Positions 25,204 through 32,671 of a stretch of DNA of 48,946 nt are shown here, piece by piece. The translations under genes were made by a program, and so were the position numbers. The DNA comes from Deltaproteobacteria bacterium (GTDB lineage: Bacteria; Desulfobacterota; Binatia; UBA9968): assembly GCA_016874755.1 (NCBI GenBank), contig VGTH01000041.1, forward strand, positions 1 through 48,946, written 5' to 3'. Below the pieces are notes generated by a model that ran no database searches, had not been told where the DNA came from, and saw only the letters and a list, made by a program, of their open reading frames with translations. Within the stretch, counting starts at the first letter, position 1; each line of letters opens with the position of its first letter.

Positions 25204-26033
25204 GCCTCACGTCTTTCGATCCAATCGAGAATCACCGCGTTGGTTTCCTCCGGCGCTTGCCAGAAAAAACCGTGGGATTGGCCTTCGAGTATTTTCAGCT
25301 CTGCACCGGGGATTCGGTTCTTCAACGCCTCGGCCTGCAGCACGTGATTGCTGCGGGCTTTGTCGTTGTTGCCGATTAAAACCAAGGTAGGCACGCGCAC
25401 GTCGCCTAACCGGTGCGTCGCTTCCCAGTTGTGGCGCGCGATGCTCAGCTGGATGTATTCGGAGAGGTTCGCGTGGGTGGCGCGGGCGAGTTTGTAGAAT
25501 TCGTCTATTTCAGTTGGGTGGCTGTCGCGAAACTCTTTGGTGAAAAACACATCTGAGTCGCAATACTCGTCGCGGAGAAATTGCTCGAAGCCCTTCTCGA
25601 CCAGACCAAGCACTAGCCAGTGCGGCAAACCGGGCACGCAGTCCGGACCTGGGCGCGGCACCAGGCCTGAGCCACTGGCGGCCATGATCAAGCTCTTTAC
25701 CCGACCAGGAAAATTCAAAGTCATCTCCAGCGCGACGCGGCCGCCCATGGAGTGGCCGAGTAAATGAGCCGATGGGATTTGCAAATGATCGAGCAACGCG
25801 ACCGCGTCGTTGGCCATTTGTTGGATTGTGTAAACCTGTTGAGCCGTCCTCGTGCGCGGGCAGCCGCGCGGGTCATGCAGAATGAGCTGCAGCGATTGCG
25901 ACAGTGCTGGGACTTGGTAGGGCTTCCACACTTCAGCGGAAAATGCCGTGGATGGAAACAGCAGCAGCGGCGCGCCGCTGCCGAGGGTTTCGTAATACAG
26001 GTTAGTGCCGGTGGCGAGATGGGCGATTGGCAT
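25200..26033 (-). CDS. Alpha/beta hydrolase (tandem copy 2)
   Basis: The 277-residue enzyme has nucleophile elbow GHSMGG, oxyanion region LLLFPSTAF, DPRGCPRT, LVLIGNNDKA for the acid residue and GQSHGFFW for the catalytic histidine. It is close to the next upstream gene (about two thirds identical by eye over the first 160 residues), so the pair is a recent tandem duplication. The family covers lactonases, esterases and C-C hydrolases; enol-lactone or ring-fission-product hydrolysis fits the neighbourhood (inference). The last residues (ERREA) are encoded in the flanking repeat. No strong ribosome site is seen before ATG 26033. Confidence 0.85.
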   Translation of the reverse strand: MPIAHLATGTNLYYETLGSGAPLLLFPSTAFSAEVWKPYQVPALSQSLQLILHDPRGCPRTRTAQQVYTIQQMANDAVALLDHLQIPSAHLLGHSMGGRVALEMTLNFPGRVKSLIMAASGSGLVPRPGPDCVPGLPHWLVLGLVEKGFEQFLRDEYCDSDVFFTKEFRDSHPTEIDEFYKLARATHANLSEYIQLSIARHNWEATHRLGDVRVPTLVLIGNNDKARSNHVLQAEALKNRIPGAELKILEGQSHGFFWQAPEETNAVILDWIERREA

Positions 26034-26049
26034 GGGGTCTTGGATGCTC

Positions 26050-26147
26050 GTAAAGGTTAAAGGGTTAGGGGTAAGGCGTTCGGATAAAAGCGGAAACCGG
26101 AAAGCGGAAACTCCGAATACCCCTTACGCCTTACCTTCACCCCTTAC
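26050..26147. repeat. Inverted repeat of the GGGTAAGGCGTTCGGA type at a gene 3' end
   Basis: The left arm 26050-26084 (ending GGGGTAAGGCGTTCGGA) pairs imperfectly with 26112-26147 (TCCGAATACCCCTTACGCC and on). The loop holds CGGAAACCGGAAAGCGGAAA, as at 25.1 kb and 24.1 kb. The right arm contains the stop and the last eight codons of the hydrolase gene ending at 26124. Confidence 0.8.
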
Positions 26148-26975
26148 GCTGGCTACTTTCCGGACCCAGCTAAGAATCGCGTTGTTAGTTTCCTCCGGCA
26201 CCTGCCAGAAAAAACCGTGCGATTGGCCTTTGAGTATTTGCAGTTCGGCTTTGGGAATGCGGTTCTTCAGCGCCTCGGCCTGGGCGAGATGATTGCTGCG
26301 TCCCGAGTCGTGGTCGCCGATCAATACAAGAGTCGGGCATTTCACATCGCCCAGCCGGTGGGTGGCTTCCCAGTTATGCCGCGCAATGATCAGGTGAATA
26401 AACTCCGGCAGCTTGGCGTGGGTCGCGAATGCGAGCTGAAAAAAAGCTTCGACTTTCTCCGGATATTTCTTGCGATAGTCCTCGGTGAAAAAGGCGTCGG
26501 TGTCGCAAAACTCTTCGCGCAGCGCTTTCTCGAAACCTTTTTCGACCAAGCGAATCACTAGCCAATGGGGCAAGCCGGGAATGCAGTCGGCACCAGGGCG
26601 CGCTGCTTGGCCCGAGCCGCTGGCCGCCATGATTAGGCTCTTTACCCGCCCAGGAAAATTGAGCGCCATCTCCAAGGCGATGCGCCCGCCCATCGAGTGG
26701 CCGACCAGATGCGCCGAAGAGATTTTCAAATGGTCGAGCAGGGCGACGATGTCGTTGGCCATCTGATTGATGGTGTAAACCTTCTGCGTCTCGCTCGTCC
26801 GTCCGCAGCCGCGCGGGTCGTGCAGCACAAGCTGCGCGGACTGCCTCAGTGGCATCTGCGATGGCTTCCAGACTTCGCAGGAAAACGCCGTCGACGGCAC
26901 GAGCACGATCGGCTCACCCTGGCCGTGGGTTTCGTAGTAGACGTTGGCACCGGTGGGTAGATTTACGGTAGGCAT
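26124..26975 (-). CDS. Alpha/beta hydrolase (tandem copy 1)
   Basis: This 283-residue paralogue of the downstream hydrolase has nucleophile elbow GHSMGG, DPRGCGRT, LVLIGDHDSG and GQSHGFFWQVPEE. AGGAGA lies 8 bases before ATG 26975, a better start signal than its sister has. The C-terminal tail SVRGEGKA is unlike the family and is read from a repeat arm (26125-26147), so the ancestral stop was probably a few codons earlier. It is the second gene of the minus-strand run that starts with the formamidase-like gene. Substrate unknown. Confidence 0.86.
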   Translation of the reverse strand: MPTVNLPTGANVYYETHGQGEPIVLVPSTAFSCEVWKPSQMPLRQSAQLVLHDPRGCGRTSETQKVYTINQMANDIVALLDHLKISSAHLVGHSMGGRIALEMALNFPGRVKSLIMAASGSGQAARPGADCIPGLPHWLVIRLVEKGFEKALREEFCDTDAFFTEDYRKKYPEKVEAFFQLAFATHAKLPEFIHLIIARHNWEATHRLGDVKCPTLVLIGDHDSGRSNHLAQAEALKNRIPKAELQILKGQSHGFFWQVPEETNNAILSWVRKVASVRGEGKA

Positions 26976-27063
26976 AACGCGTCTCCTGATGTTGGTGTAT
27001 CTTGCTTAGCAAAGGTTCGGATTGCCGCAGTTTGAAATCCTAACCAGCCGCGATTTCGGTTTT

Positions 27064-27152
27064 CTCCCCGTTTCGGGGCAGGATTGAGGTGGAGGCAACG
27101 CGCTGGCATTGGACTTACGCCCCCATCCTGGCCTTCCCTCGAGACGGGGGAA
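27064..27152. repeat. Imperfect inverted repeat of the CCCCCATCCTGGCCTTCCC type
   Basis: CCCCGTTTCGGGG followed by CAGGATTGAGGTGG (27064-27091) is roughly complementary to CCCCCATCCTGGCCTTCCC and CGAGACGGGGG (27120-27152). It lies between the formamidase-like gene and the first alpha/beta hydrolase gene. A related arm is at 38708-38742. Confidence 0.65.
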
Positions 27153-27195
27153 GGGAATAGAATCCGTGGATGTTTCTATCGGCATCTCTGGGAGG

Positions 27196-28053
27196 TCACA
27201 GCCCCATCTGCTTGATCATCGCCTGCGTCAGCGGACTTTTCTCGTCGAGCAAGTGCTCGGACATGGTGTAGTGATTTGCGCCGGGCACGACGAGATAGTC
27301 AACGTTCATTCCCTGTTGCTTGCAGTAGTTGAAATAATCTTCTGACATTCGCTGCCAGCCCTTCGGTTCGGCGCCGCCGACGGCGACGACCAGCGGGCAT
27401 TTTACTTTAGGCGGGTTGAGAAACGGGCTGTTGGCTTTGGCGCATTCGGGTGTCATGCGCACTTGCTCCTGCACGCTGATCTGCATCACCATGTCGAGGT
27501 CGAAGACGCCGGAGGTTGGCACGGCGCCTTTGATACAGTCTGGCGGCATGCCTTGTTGGCTCCAGTCGTGCGCCAACGCGAGCGCGGTTAAGTGCCCGCC
27601 GGCGGAATGGCCGGAGACGAAGAGCTTTTCCGGATTGGCGTTGTAGCTGCGGATGTTTTTGTAAACCCAGGCGATGGCGCTGCGGGTTTGCCGAACGATG
27701 TCCGTCACGGTCACCTTGGGACAGAGATCGTATTCCACCATCACCACCGTCGCGCCGCGCCGCGTAAAAGTCGGCACGAAGTTGGCGTTATCGTCCTTGC
27801 TGCCGCTGCGCCAGTAGCCGCCGTGGATGTAGACCAGCACGGTGCCGTTGGGGCGGTCGGCGGTGTAGATGTCGAGCTTTTCGCGCTCCGAGCTGCCGTA
27901 GGCGACGTTCAACCAAGACTTCGCGCTCTCGCGAACTTTTTTGGCTTGCGCCGCGCGCACCTTGGCGAGCTCCGGATACTCCGGCACCGATTCACGCGGG
28001 TTGTATTGGTATTCCATCTCGTCGGGGCGAAAGCCATTGTAATTGGTCTCCAT
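27196..28053 (-). CDS. Alpha/beta hydrolase resembling arylformamidase (kynurenine formamidase, HGGYW type)
   Basis: The 285-residue protein has the oxyanion motif HGGYWRSG, nucleophile elbow GHSAGGHLT, and catalytic histidine in PGANHYTMSEHL. The HGGYW form is characteristic of the esterase-type kynurenine formamidases, which hydrolyse N-formylkynurenine, and of related carboxylesterases. The N-terminal segment (YQYNPRESVPEYPE) also resembles that group. As the first gene of the minus-strand cluster that includes HAO-like and ACMSD-like proteins, it supports an aromatic amino compound pathway. No tryptophan dioxygenase, kynureninase or monooxygenase is present, so the classical route is not complete here. 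Confidence 0.82.
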   Translation of the reverse strand: METNYNGFRPDEMEYQYNPRESVPEYPELAKVRAAQAKKVRESAKSWLNVAYGSSEREKLDIYTADRPNGTVLVYIHGGYWRSGSKDDNANFVPTFTRRGATVVMVEYDLCPKVTVTDIVRQTRSAIAWVYKNIRSYNANPEKLFVSGHSAGGHLTALALAHDWSQQGMPPDCIKGAVPTSGVFDLDMVMQISVQEQVRMTPECAKANSPFLNPPKVKCPLVVAVGGAEPKGWQRMSEDYFNYCKQQGMNVDYLVVPGANHYTMSEHLLDEKSPLTQAMIKQMGL

Positions 28054-28269
28054 GGGCTCGACGTTACTGGAAGGCTCTTTTGCTTGTCAATCGCGAATTC
28101 GTCAAAAGAATTTGACTTCTCCCATGGTGAAGCGTTAGCTAACGTAAACCCAATTATTTCCAGGCTGTTTGCCCTAGTTGGTGCTGAAGCAGATGAAGAA
28201 AATTAGCTGCGAATTAACCGGAAGACACCGGGTGGCATAGCTTGCGCACGGAAAATTACCGGTTTCTCC
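28054..28269. other. Divergent intergenic region upstream of the formamidase-like and urate-type membrane genes
   Basis: This stretch lacks genes and is richer in A/T than the surroundings. A short inverted pair TCAAA-TTTGA lies near 28098-28111. Together with the promoter-like sequence after 28270 it probably contains divergent promoters for both flanking transcripts. Confidence 0.35.
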
Positions 28270-28299
28270 TTGACAAAAATCGGCTCCCCCTAATATAAC
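28270..28299 (+). promoter_or_regulatory. Sigma-70-like promoter of the urate-type membrane gene
   Basis: TTGACA at 28270-28275 is a perfect -35 box. TATAAC at 28294-28299 (18-base spacing) or TAATAT at 28291-28296 (15-base spacing) can serve as the -10 box. It precedes the gene at 28358 by about 60 bases. Confidence 0.55.
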
Positions 28300-28321
28300 C
28301 ACAACAACTAAAATTTAGTGA

Positions 28322-28343
28322 CGGCTTGGCAAAAACCAAGCCG
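28322..28343 (+). promoter_or_regulatory. 5' leader hairpin directly before the ribosome site
   Basis: CGGCTTGG at 28322-28329 pairs perfectly with CCAAGCCG at 28336-28343 around a CAAAAA loop. The ribosome site AAGGAGGGGG starts at the next base. A stable stem this close may modulate translation or protect the mRNA end. Confidence 0.5.
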
Positions 28344-28357
28344 AAGGAGGGGGAGTC

Positions 28358-29053
28358 ATGGAGCTCGCGCATTTTTTTCTGCGGTGGATTCATCTTTTAG
28401 CTGGCATCACGTGGATCGGCATCCTTTATTACTTCAACTTTGTCCAGACGCCGTTTTTTGCGGAGACCGAAGCGCCCGTGCGCGTCGGTGCGATTCAAAA
28501 ACTTTTGCCGCGTGCCCTTTGGTGGTTTCGTTGGGGCGCGATGTTTACATTTTTGGCCGGTCTGCTCATGTGGCTCATGCGGTTGGGGCAAACCGGCAGC
28601 GCTGCTTTCTTCTCTTCCCAGTATGGTGTGGTGATAACGCTCGGCAGCCTGATGGGCACGATCATGTTTCTCAACGTTTGGCTGGTGATCTGGCCCAATC
28701 AGCAAATCGTTATGGCCTCGACCAATCAAGTTGCCGGCGGTGGGCAAGCGCTGCCCAACGCCGCGGGTGCGGGACGGCGCGCCGCCCTGACTTCACGGAC
28801 TAACACCGTCTTTTCCATGTCCATGTTGTTTTTCATGGCGGCGGCGTCGCACTACCCATCCTTGATGAGCGCCAACCCATCGCTGGGGCTGTTTTGGATT
28901 ATCTCTTTGATCATCGTCGGCGCGGTTGAAGCCAACGCCTTGTTCGGTACCCAGGGCGCAACCAAGAAGCCGTTGGACTCCGTTTCCGGCGCCCTGCAGT
29001 TCGGTTTTGCGCTCTGGCTGGTGATGTATCTCCTCTGCCTGGCCTTACTCTAA
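28358..29053 (+). CDS. Urate-hydroxylase-type (PuuD N-terminal domain) integral membrane protein
   Basis: The 231-residue protein has six predicted helices, including FFLRWIHLLAGITWIGILYY, WWFRWGAMFTFLAGLLMWLM and GSLMGTIMFLNVWLVIWPNQ. It matches the membrane domain of PuuD-type urate hydroxylases. Known PuuD proteins carry this domain fused to a C-terminal cytochrome c; here the cytochrome part is absent. A separate small cytochrome c gene lies 40 bases downstream on the other strand. Conserved histidines in the first helix (WIHLLAG) could bind heme. A strong AAGGAGGGGGAG site precedes ATG 28358. Members without the cytochrome may act on other substrates, so urate is only a guess. Confidence 0.75.
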   Translation: MELAHFFLRWIHLLAGITWIGILYYFNFVQTPFFAETEAPVRVGAIQKLLPRALWWFRWGAMFTFLAGLLMWLMRLGQTGSAAFFSSQYGVVITLGSLMGTIMFLNVWLVIWPNQQIVMASTNQVAGGGQALPNAAGAGRRAALTSRTNTVFSMSMLFFMAAASHYPSLMSANPSLGLFWIISLIIVGAVEANALFGTQGATKKPLDSVSGALQFGFALWLVMYLLCLALL

Positions 29054-29060
29054 AGAAGTA

Positions 29061-29087
29061 GGGGGCGACCGGCCGGTCGCCCCTACA
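29061..29087. repeat. GTAGGGG-CGACCGG palindrome between convergent genes
   Basis: The 20-base palindrome at 29063-29082 is identical to that at 14105-14124. Here it is extended by GTAGGG on the left and CCCTAC on the right. It lies 7 bases after the stop of the membrane gene and 7 bases before the cytochrome stop. It could act as a bidirectional terminator, but there is no T-run. Confidence 0.8.
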
Positions 29088-29093
29088 CCGACT

Positions 29094-29453
29094 CTATCGC
29101 GGCGGCGCTGATTGCTCGCGCAGATAGGCAACCAGGTAGGGGATCTCCGACTTCAAAAACGGGAACGTCGGCATCACTTTGGTGGCCCGCTTAGGCTTGT
29201 AGTTGGGCGGATACTCGATGCGCAGCACGCGCGATTCGATGAGCTCCGGCGGCGAGCCTCTGAGCGCCGGACCGATCGAGCCTTCCTTGGCCGGATCGGG
29301 GTTGTGGCAGGCGATGCAGTTTGCCACGTACACCGCTTTGCCTCTTTCATAGTCGCGGTCTTTTTTCTCTCCTCCTGCTTGGTCGCTATCCTTGCCACAG
29401 GCGCTGACCGTTAACAGAGCGCATATTGCCAGCACTTTCATCGCTATTTTCAT
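29094..29453 (-). CDS. Small lipoprotein cytochrome c
   Basis: Starting at ATG 29453 the product has 119 residues: a signal with lipobox (LLTVSACGK), a single heme motif CIACH, and a family-typical distal part with KVMPTFPFLKSEIPYLVAYL that supplies the axial methionine. The frame is open further upstream, but those residues overlap the ketopantoate-reductase gene and lack the signal peptide at the start. It should be a membrane-anchored electron carrier on the outer face of the inner membrane. The convergent neighbour is a PuuD-type membrane domain that normally has a fused cytochrome, so the two may work together. Confidence 0.85.
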   Translation of the reverse strand: MKIAMKVLAICALLTVSACGKDSDQAGGEKKDRDYERGKAVYVANCIACHNPDPAKEGSIGPALRGSPPELIESRVLRIEYPPNYKPKRATKVMPTFPFLKSEIPYLVAYLREQSAPPR

Positions 29454-29505
29454 ATCAGATTTCTGCTCTTCCCCCCTTGGAACATTCGTCGCTTTTAAGG
29501 TCGGC

Positions 29506-30510
29506 TTAGGCCGACGCGGTGAGTTCGTCGTAGTTCTGCTGGCCGAAGCGCCGCGTGCCGGCTTCGAGCTCACGAAAAATCGTGAGCAGCTTGCTGCAGA
29601 GCGGGGTGGCGATGCCCAACTTTTTGCCCTCACTGACGACATAGGCTAGCGTGAAATCGACTTCGGTCTTGATCTTTTTTTGCACGTAACGCAGCGGCCC
29701 TTTGCGGTCTGCCGGTTTCCAAGTCTTGGCGAAGCCGTTGACGGCGGCTAGCCGCTTGTCGGCGGAGTTGCGCGGATGGAAATCGGCGGGATAGTACTCC
29801 GACAGTTTGATCCAGCGCACGCCCAAGGCTTCACCCACGGAAACCACCTCTGCGAAGAAGTCCGCCATGACGCGGCGCTCTTTTTCACTGGTGCAGGTGG
29901 TGGCGAGCGAGGCGTCGGCCAACGAGCCGTAGTAGCCCAAACAAGTGTAGGTAAGCTTGCTCCACAACACGCCGAGAATGTTATCGGAGATTTCGGTTTC
30001 CATGACCGTGTTGAGGAGCTGGTTCAGACCCGCTAGCGCCGGCGTCGTCTTGCCGTGCAGGTGGCCGATGTAAAGATGCCCGCGGGTTTCGGTGTGGAGG
30101 TGTGCCGGAGCGAGCTTGCGGCAGCCCATGCGGATGGCCATGCCGACGGTGCGGTCGGCGCCGACGCGCTCTTGTAGCAGCGGCGGATTGATGCCGTTCT
30201 GCATCGACATCAATAGTCCGTTGTCGGCGAGGTGCGGCACGGCTGTGTCCAACGCGGCGGGCGTGTAGTTGGAGCGCACGGCGACGCCGGCGATGTCGAA
30301 CTTGCCTTGAACTTCGTTGGGATAAACCACGTTGATCTTGACGTTGAACGGCCCGTCGGGGACGTCGACTTGCAAGCCGTTTTTGCGGATCGCTTCGACG
30401 TGCTCTTTATCGATGTCGACGAACGTGACGTCATTGCCGGCGCGCGCGAGCCGGCCGCCGATGATGCCGCCGATGGGGCCGACGCCGACGATGAGAATAC
30501 GCTGGGCCAT
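29506..30510 (-). CDS. 2-dehydropantoate 2-reductase family protein (PanE/ApbA-like)
   Basis: ATG 30510 has GGAGG 6 bases upstream and starts MAQRILIVGVGPIGGIIGGR, a GxGxxG Rossmann loop. The middle holds the family pattern around SMQNGINPP. The C-terminal helical domain contains the substrate region DFTLAYVVSEGKKLGIATPL, close to the family's usual ending. At 334 residues the length is normal. PanE reduces ketopantoate for pantothenate synthesis, but large genomes hold many paralogues of unknown substrate; no other pantothenate gene is near, so a catabolic 2-keto-acid reductase is equally likely. It may be cotranscribed with the cytochrome gene (52-base gap). Confidence 0.85.
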   Translation of the reverse strand: MAQRILIVGVGPIGGIIGGRLARAGNDVTFVDIDKEHVEAIRKNGLQVDVPDGPFNVKINVVYPNEVQGKFDIAGVAVRSNYTPAALDTAVPHLADNGLLMSMQNGINPPLLQERVGADRTVGMAIRMGCRKLAPAHLHTETRGHLYIGHLHGKTTPALAGLNQLLNTVMETEISDNILGVLWSKLTYTCLGYYGSLADASLATTCTSEKERRVMADFFAEVVSVGEALGVRWIKLSEYYPADFHPRNSADKRLAAVNGFAKTWKPADRKGPLRYVQKKIKTEVDFTLAYVVSEGKKLGIATPLCSKLLTIFRELEAGTRRFGQQNYDELTASA

Positions 30511-30698
30511 GGAAACCTCCGAAACCATGCGAATAATACTCTTACCATAAGGAATTGAATCAGACCGTTCAAGCGATCGACAAGAGAAGCGCGGCCGTTC
30601 TTGTTCGCTGGGTTTGTCGCCGATTGGAAAACCCGTGCTCCTTTGCAGCGGCGGCCTTGAAGATTTAAGGATTCCTGAAATAGTAGCGCGAATAGAGT

Positions 30699-30854
30699 TC
30701 TTTACAGAAACACGCGATTGCCGCGGCGCTGCAGGGAGCTGATCTGAAAATCATCGGCAACTCCGGCAACAAGATGGTCTTCTCGCTCTACGCCAAGCCG
30801 GAGTTCAAGTCCGTCGAGCAATTGCAGAGGCGCAGAGGCCGCAGAGAGAAATAG
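30699..30854 (+). pseudogene. Fragment of an NMT1/THI5-like solute-binding protein gene
   Basis: Codons from about 30717 to 30824 read IAAALQGADLKIIGN, then KMVFSLYAKPEFKSVEQL. This is the strand-loop region of SsuA/NMT1-like binding proteins, equivalent to LPIRIVAG...LIAQPELKTIKDL in the intact protein at 23112-24134. There is an in-frame stop at 30693, no start codon or signal peptide, and the similarity stops where the repeat element 30824-30894 begins. The rest of the 385-base gap (30511-30716) shows no gene. Confidence 0.6.
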
Positions 30855-30894
30855 TCTTTTCCGAACTCTGCGTCATCAGCGTCTCTGCGCGAGA
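30824..30894. repeat. 71-bp element with CTCTGCGCGAG end, reverse copy of 14137-14209
   Basis: Read on the minus strand, the first 36 bases match the element at 14137-14209 with few changes (TCTCGCGCAGAGACGCTGA, then GAGTTCGGAA); the rest is looser. One edge cuts the binding-protein fragment, and the other touches the start codon of the HyuB gene at 30896. Confidence 0.75.
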
Positions 30895-30895
30895 A

Positions 30896-32587
30896 ATGTC
30901 TTCAATGAACCCCGCACACATCAACCCCATCACTGTTGAGGTGGTGCGCAACGGCCTCGCCCATATCGCCAACGAGATGGCGACGGTGCTGCGCAAGACC
31001 GCCTACAACATGATGATCTACGAGGTGCGCGACTATTGTGTCGGCATCGTCGATCCGGAGGGTAATATTCTGTCGCAGAATTTCGGCGCGCTGCCGATTT
31101 TTCTCGCCGACCTGGGCCCGGCGATTGTCGACGGTGTGCGCATGCACGGGCGCGACGGCTTCAAGCCCGGCGACGTGCTGATCATGAATCATCCCTACGT
31201 GTGCGGGCAGCATTTGAACAATGTCGTCGTCTACACGCCGTTTTTCCATGAAGGCGAGCTGGTCGCGTTTCTCGCCGTGCGCGCGCACTGGATCGACATT
31301 GGCGGCAGGCCCGTCGGTTTTGGCTTTAGCGGCACGCGCGAAGTTTACGAAGAGGGTTTGCAGTTTCGCTCGTTGAAGCTCTATCGCGGCGACAAGCCCA
31401 ATCCGGATTTGTTTCAAATTATCAAGGACAACGTGCGCTTCGCCGAATCTTCGCTCGGCGATTTGCGCGCCCAGGTCGCTGCCTGTCGCAGCGGCGATAG
31501 AGGCTTGGGCGAGTTGGTGCAGCGTTATGGCCTCGAAGTGTTTCTCAACTGCGTGCGCGAAGTCTGGCGCCAATCCGAAACCCTGGCGCGCGAGCAAGTC
31601 GCCAAGATCAAGCCGGGAAAATATGCCGCCGAAGCATTGTTTGACAGCGATGGCGTCAACCTCGACAAGCCGGTGCCGCTGAAAGTCAAAGTTGAAGTCG
31701 CGGGCAGCGAGATGATCATCGATTTCTCCGAGATCAGCGATCAAGTGGCGGGCTCGATCAATTCCGGTGAGTCGGGCGCGGTCGCCGCGGCGCGCGTCGC
31801 CTTCAAGTCGCTGGTCAGTCCGTTCTCGCCCATCGACGAGGGCTGCTTTCGGCCGCTGAAGATCGTTATCCCCGAGGGCAAAATTCTCAGCGCCACGCCG
31901 CCATCGCCGGTGGGCAACTGGAGCCGGACGCTGCCGACGGTGGTGGATCTGATTTTCAAAGCGCTGGCGCCGGCGATGCCCGAGCGCGTCGCCGCTGGCC
32001 ACAAGGGCGACATGGGCGGCTACGCGTTTTTCGGCATCAATCCGAAAAGCGGCCGGCGTTTTCTCTGCCAGACCATCATGGGCGGCGGCTGGGGTGGACG
32101 TGCTTTTGAAGACGGTGAGAACGCCACTGTTTCGATGTGCCAGGGCGATGTCCAGAATGCGCCGGTGGAGATACAAGAGATTTATTATCCAGTGTTGATC
32201 GAGCGGCAAAAACTGCGCGACGGCAGCGGCGGCGCAGGGAAATTTCGCGGCGGCTTGGGCATCGAAGTTTGTGTGCGCGTGCTCTGTGATGCCAGTACAA
32301 ATATAAACGTCGAGCGCCAACGCGCCGCGCCCTGGGGATTGTTCGGCGGCGAGTGCGGTGAGAAGGCACGGGCGTTGGTCAAACAGTCCCCGGACGATGA
32401 AGGCGTGTGGTTGACCAAGAAACCGAACTTTCCGCTGCAGGCGGGCGGCAGCGTGACGTTTTACACCGCGGGCGGCGGCGGCTATGGTGCGGCGAGGGAG
32501 CGCGCAGTTGAATTGGTCGAGCGGGATCGACGTTTGGGCTACGAAAAAATCCCCCTTGATCCGCCTTTTTCAAAGGGGGAAAGCTAA
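30896..32587 (+). CDS. Hydantoinase B / oxoprolinase beta-type subunit (HyuB-like), copy 1
   Basis: The 563-residue protein follows the HyuB family from NPITVEVVRNGLAHIANEM through MNHPYVCGQHLNNV, AHWIDIGG, GGGWGGRAFEDGE and the terminal TAGGGGYG. HyuB and HyuA act together as ATP-dependent hydantoinases, 5-oxoprolinases or ketone carboxylases. A HyuA gene lies 2.5 kb downstream on the same strand with two M24 proteins between. The final residues (EKIPLDPPFSKGES) come from a repeat arm at 32544-32580, so the natural end was about 14 codons earlier. No ribosome site is evident, because the repeat at 30824-30894 abuts the start. Confidence 0.9.
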   Translation: MSSMNPAHINPITVEVVRNGLAHIANEMATVLRKTAYNMMIYEVRDYCVGIVDPEGNILSQNFGALPIFLADLGPAIVDGVRMHGRDGFKPGDVLIMNHPYVCGQHLNNVVVYTPFFHEGELVAFLAVRAHWIDIGGRPVGFGFSGTREVYEEGLQFRSLKLYRGDKPNPDLFQIIKDNVRFAESSLGDLRAQVAACRSGDRGLGELVQRYGLEVFLNCVREVWRQSETLAREQVAKIKPGKYAAEALFDSDGVNLDKPVPLKVKVEVAGSEMIIDFSEISDQVAGSINSGESGAVAAARVAFKSLVSPFSPIDEGCFRPLKIVIPEGKILSATPPSPVGNWSRTLPTVVDLIFKALAPAMPERVAAGHKGDMGGYAFFGINPKSGRRFLCQTIMGGGWGGRAFEDGENATVSMCQGDVQNAPVEIQEIYYPVLIERQKLRDGSGGAGKFRGGLGIEVCVRVLCDASTNINVERQRAAPWGLFGGECGEKARALVKQSPDDEGVWLTKKPNFPLQAGGSVTFYTAGGGGYGAARERAVELVERDRRLGYEKIPLDPPFSKGES

Positions 32588-32647
32588 TTTCCGAGGATTG
32601 TTCTTGTTCCCCTCTTTGAAAAAGCCGGGCTAGGGGAGATTTTTTTG
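32544..32647. repeat. Inverted repeat of the AAATCCCCCTTGATCC type overlapping the hyuB end
   Basis: AAAAAATCCCCCTTGATCCG and TTTTTCAAAGGGGGA on the left (32544-32580) are complementary to CCCCTCTTTGAAAAAG and CTAGGGGAGATTTTTTT on the right (32610-32646). The left arm encodes the C-terminal tail of HyuB copy 1. The right arm ends in seven T and could terminate plus-strand transcription before the M24 gene. Confidence 0.8.
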
Positions 32648-32671
32648 AGCGGCCTTAGGAGGTGAGTGATC

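Noticed and set aside
30902-32320. 472-codon minus-strand frame opposite HyuB copy 1
   Set aside because: Despite its length it has shadow composition (rich in His, Arg, Ala, Asp) and lies wholly within the conserved HyuB gene.
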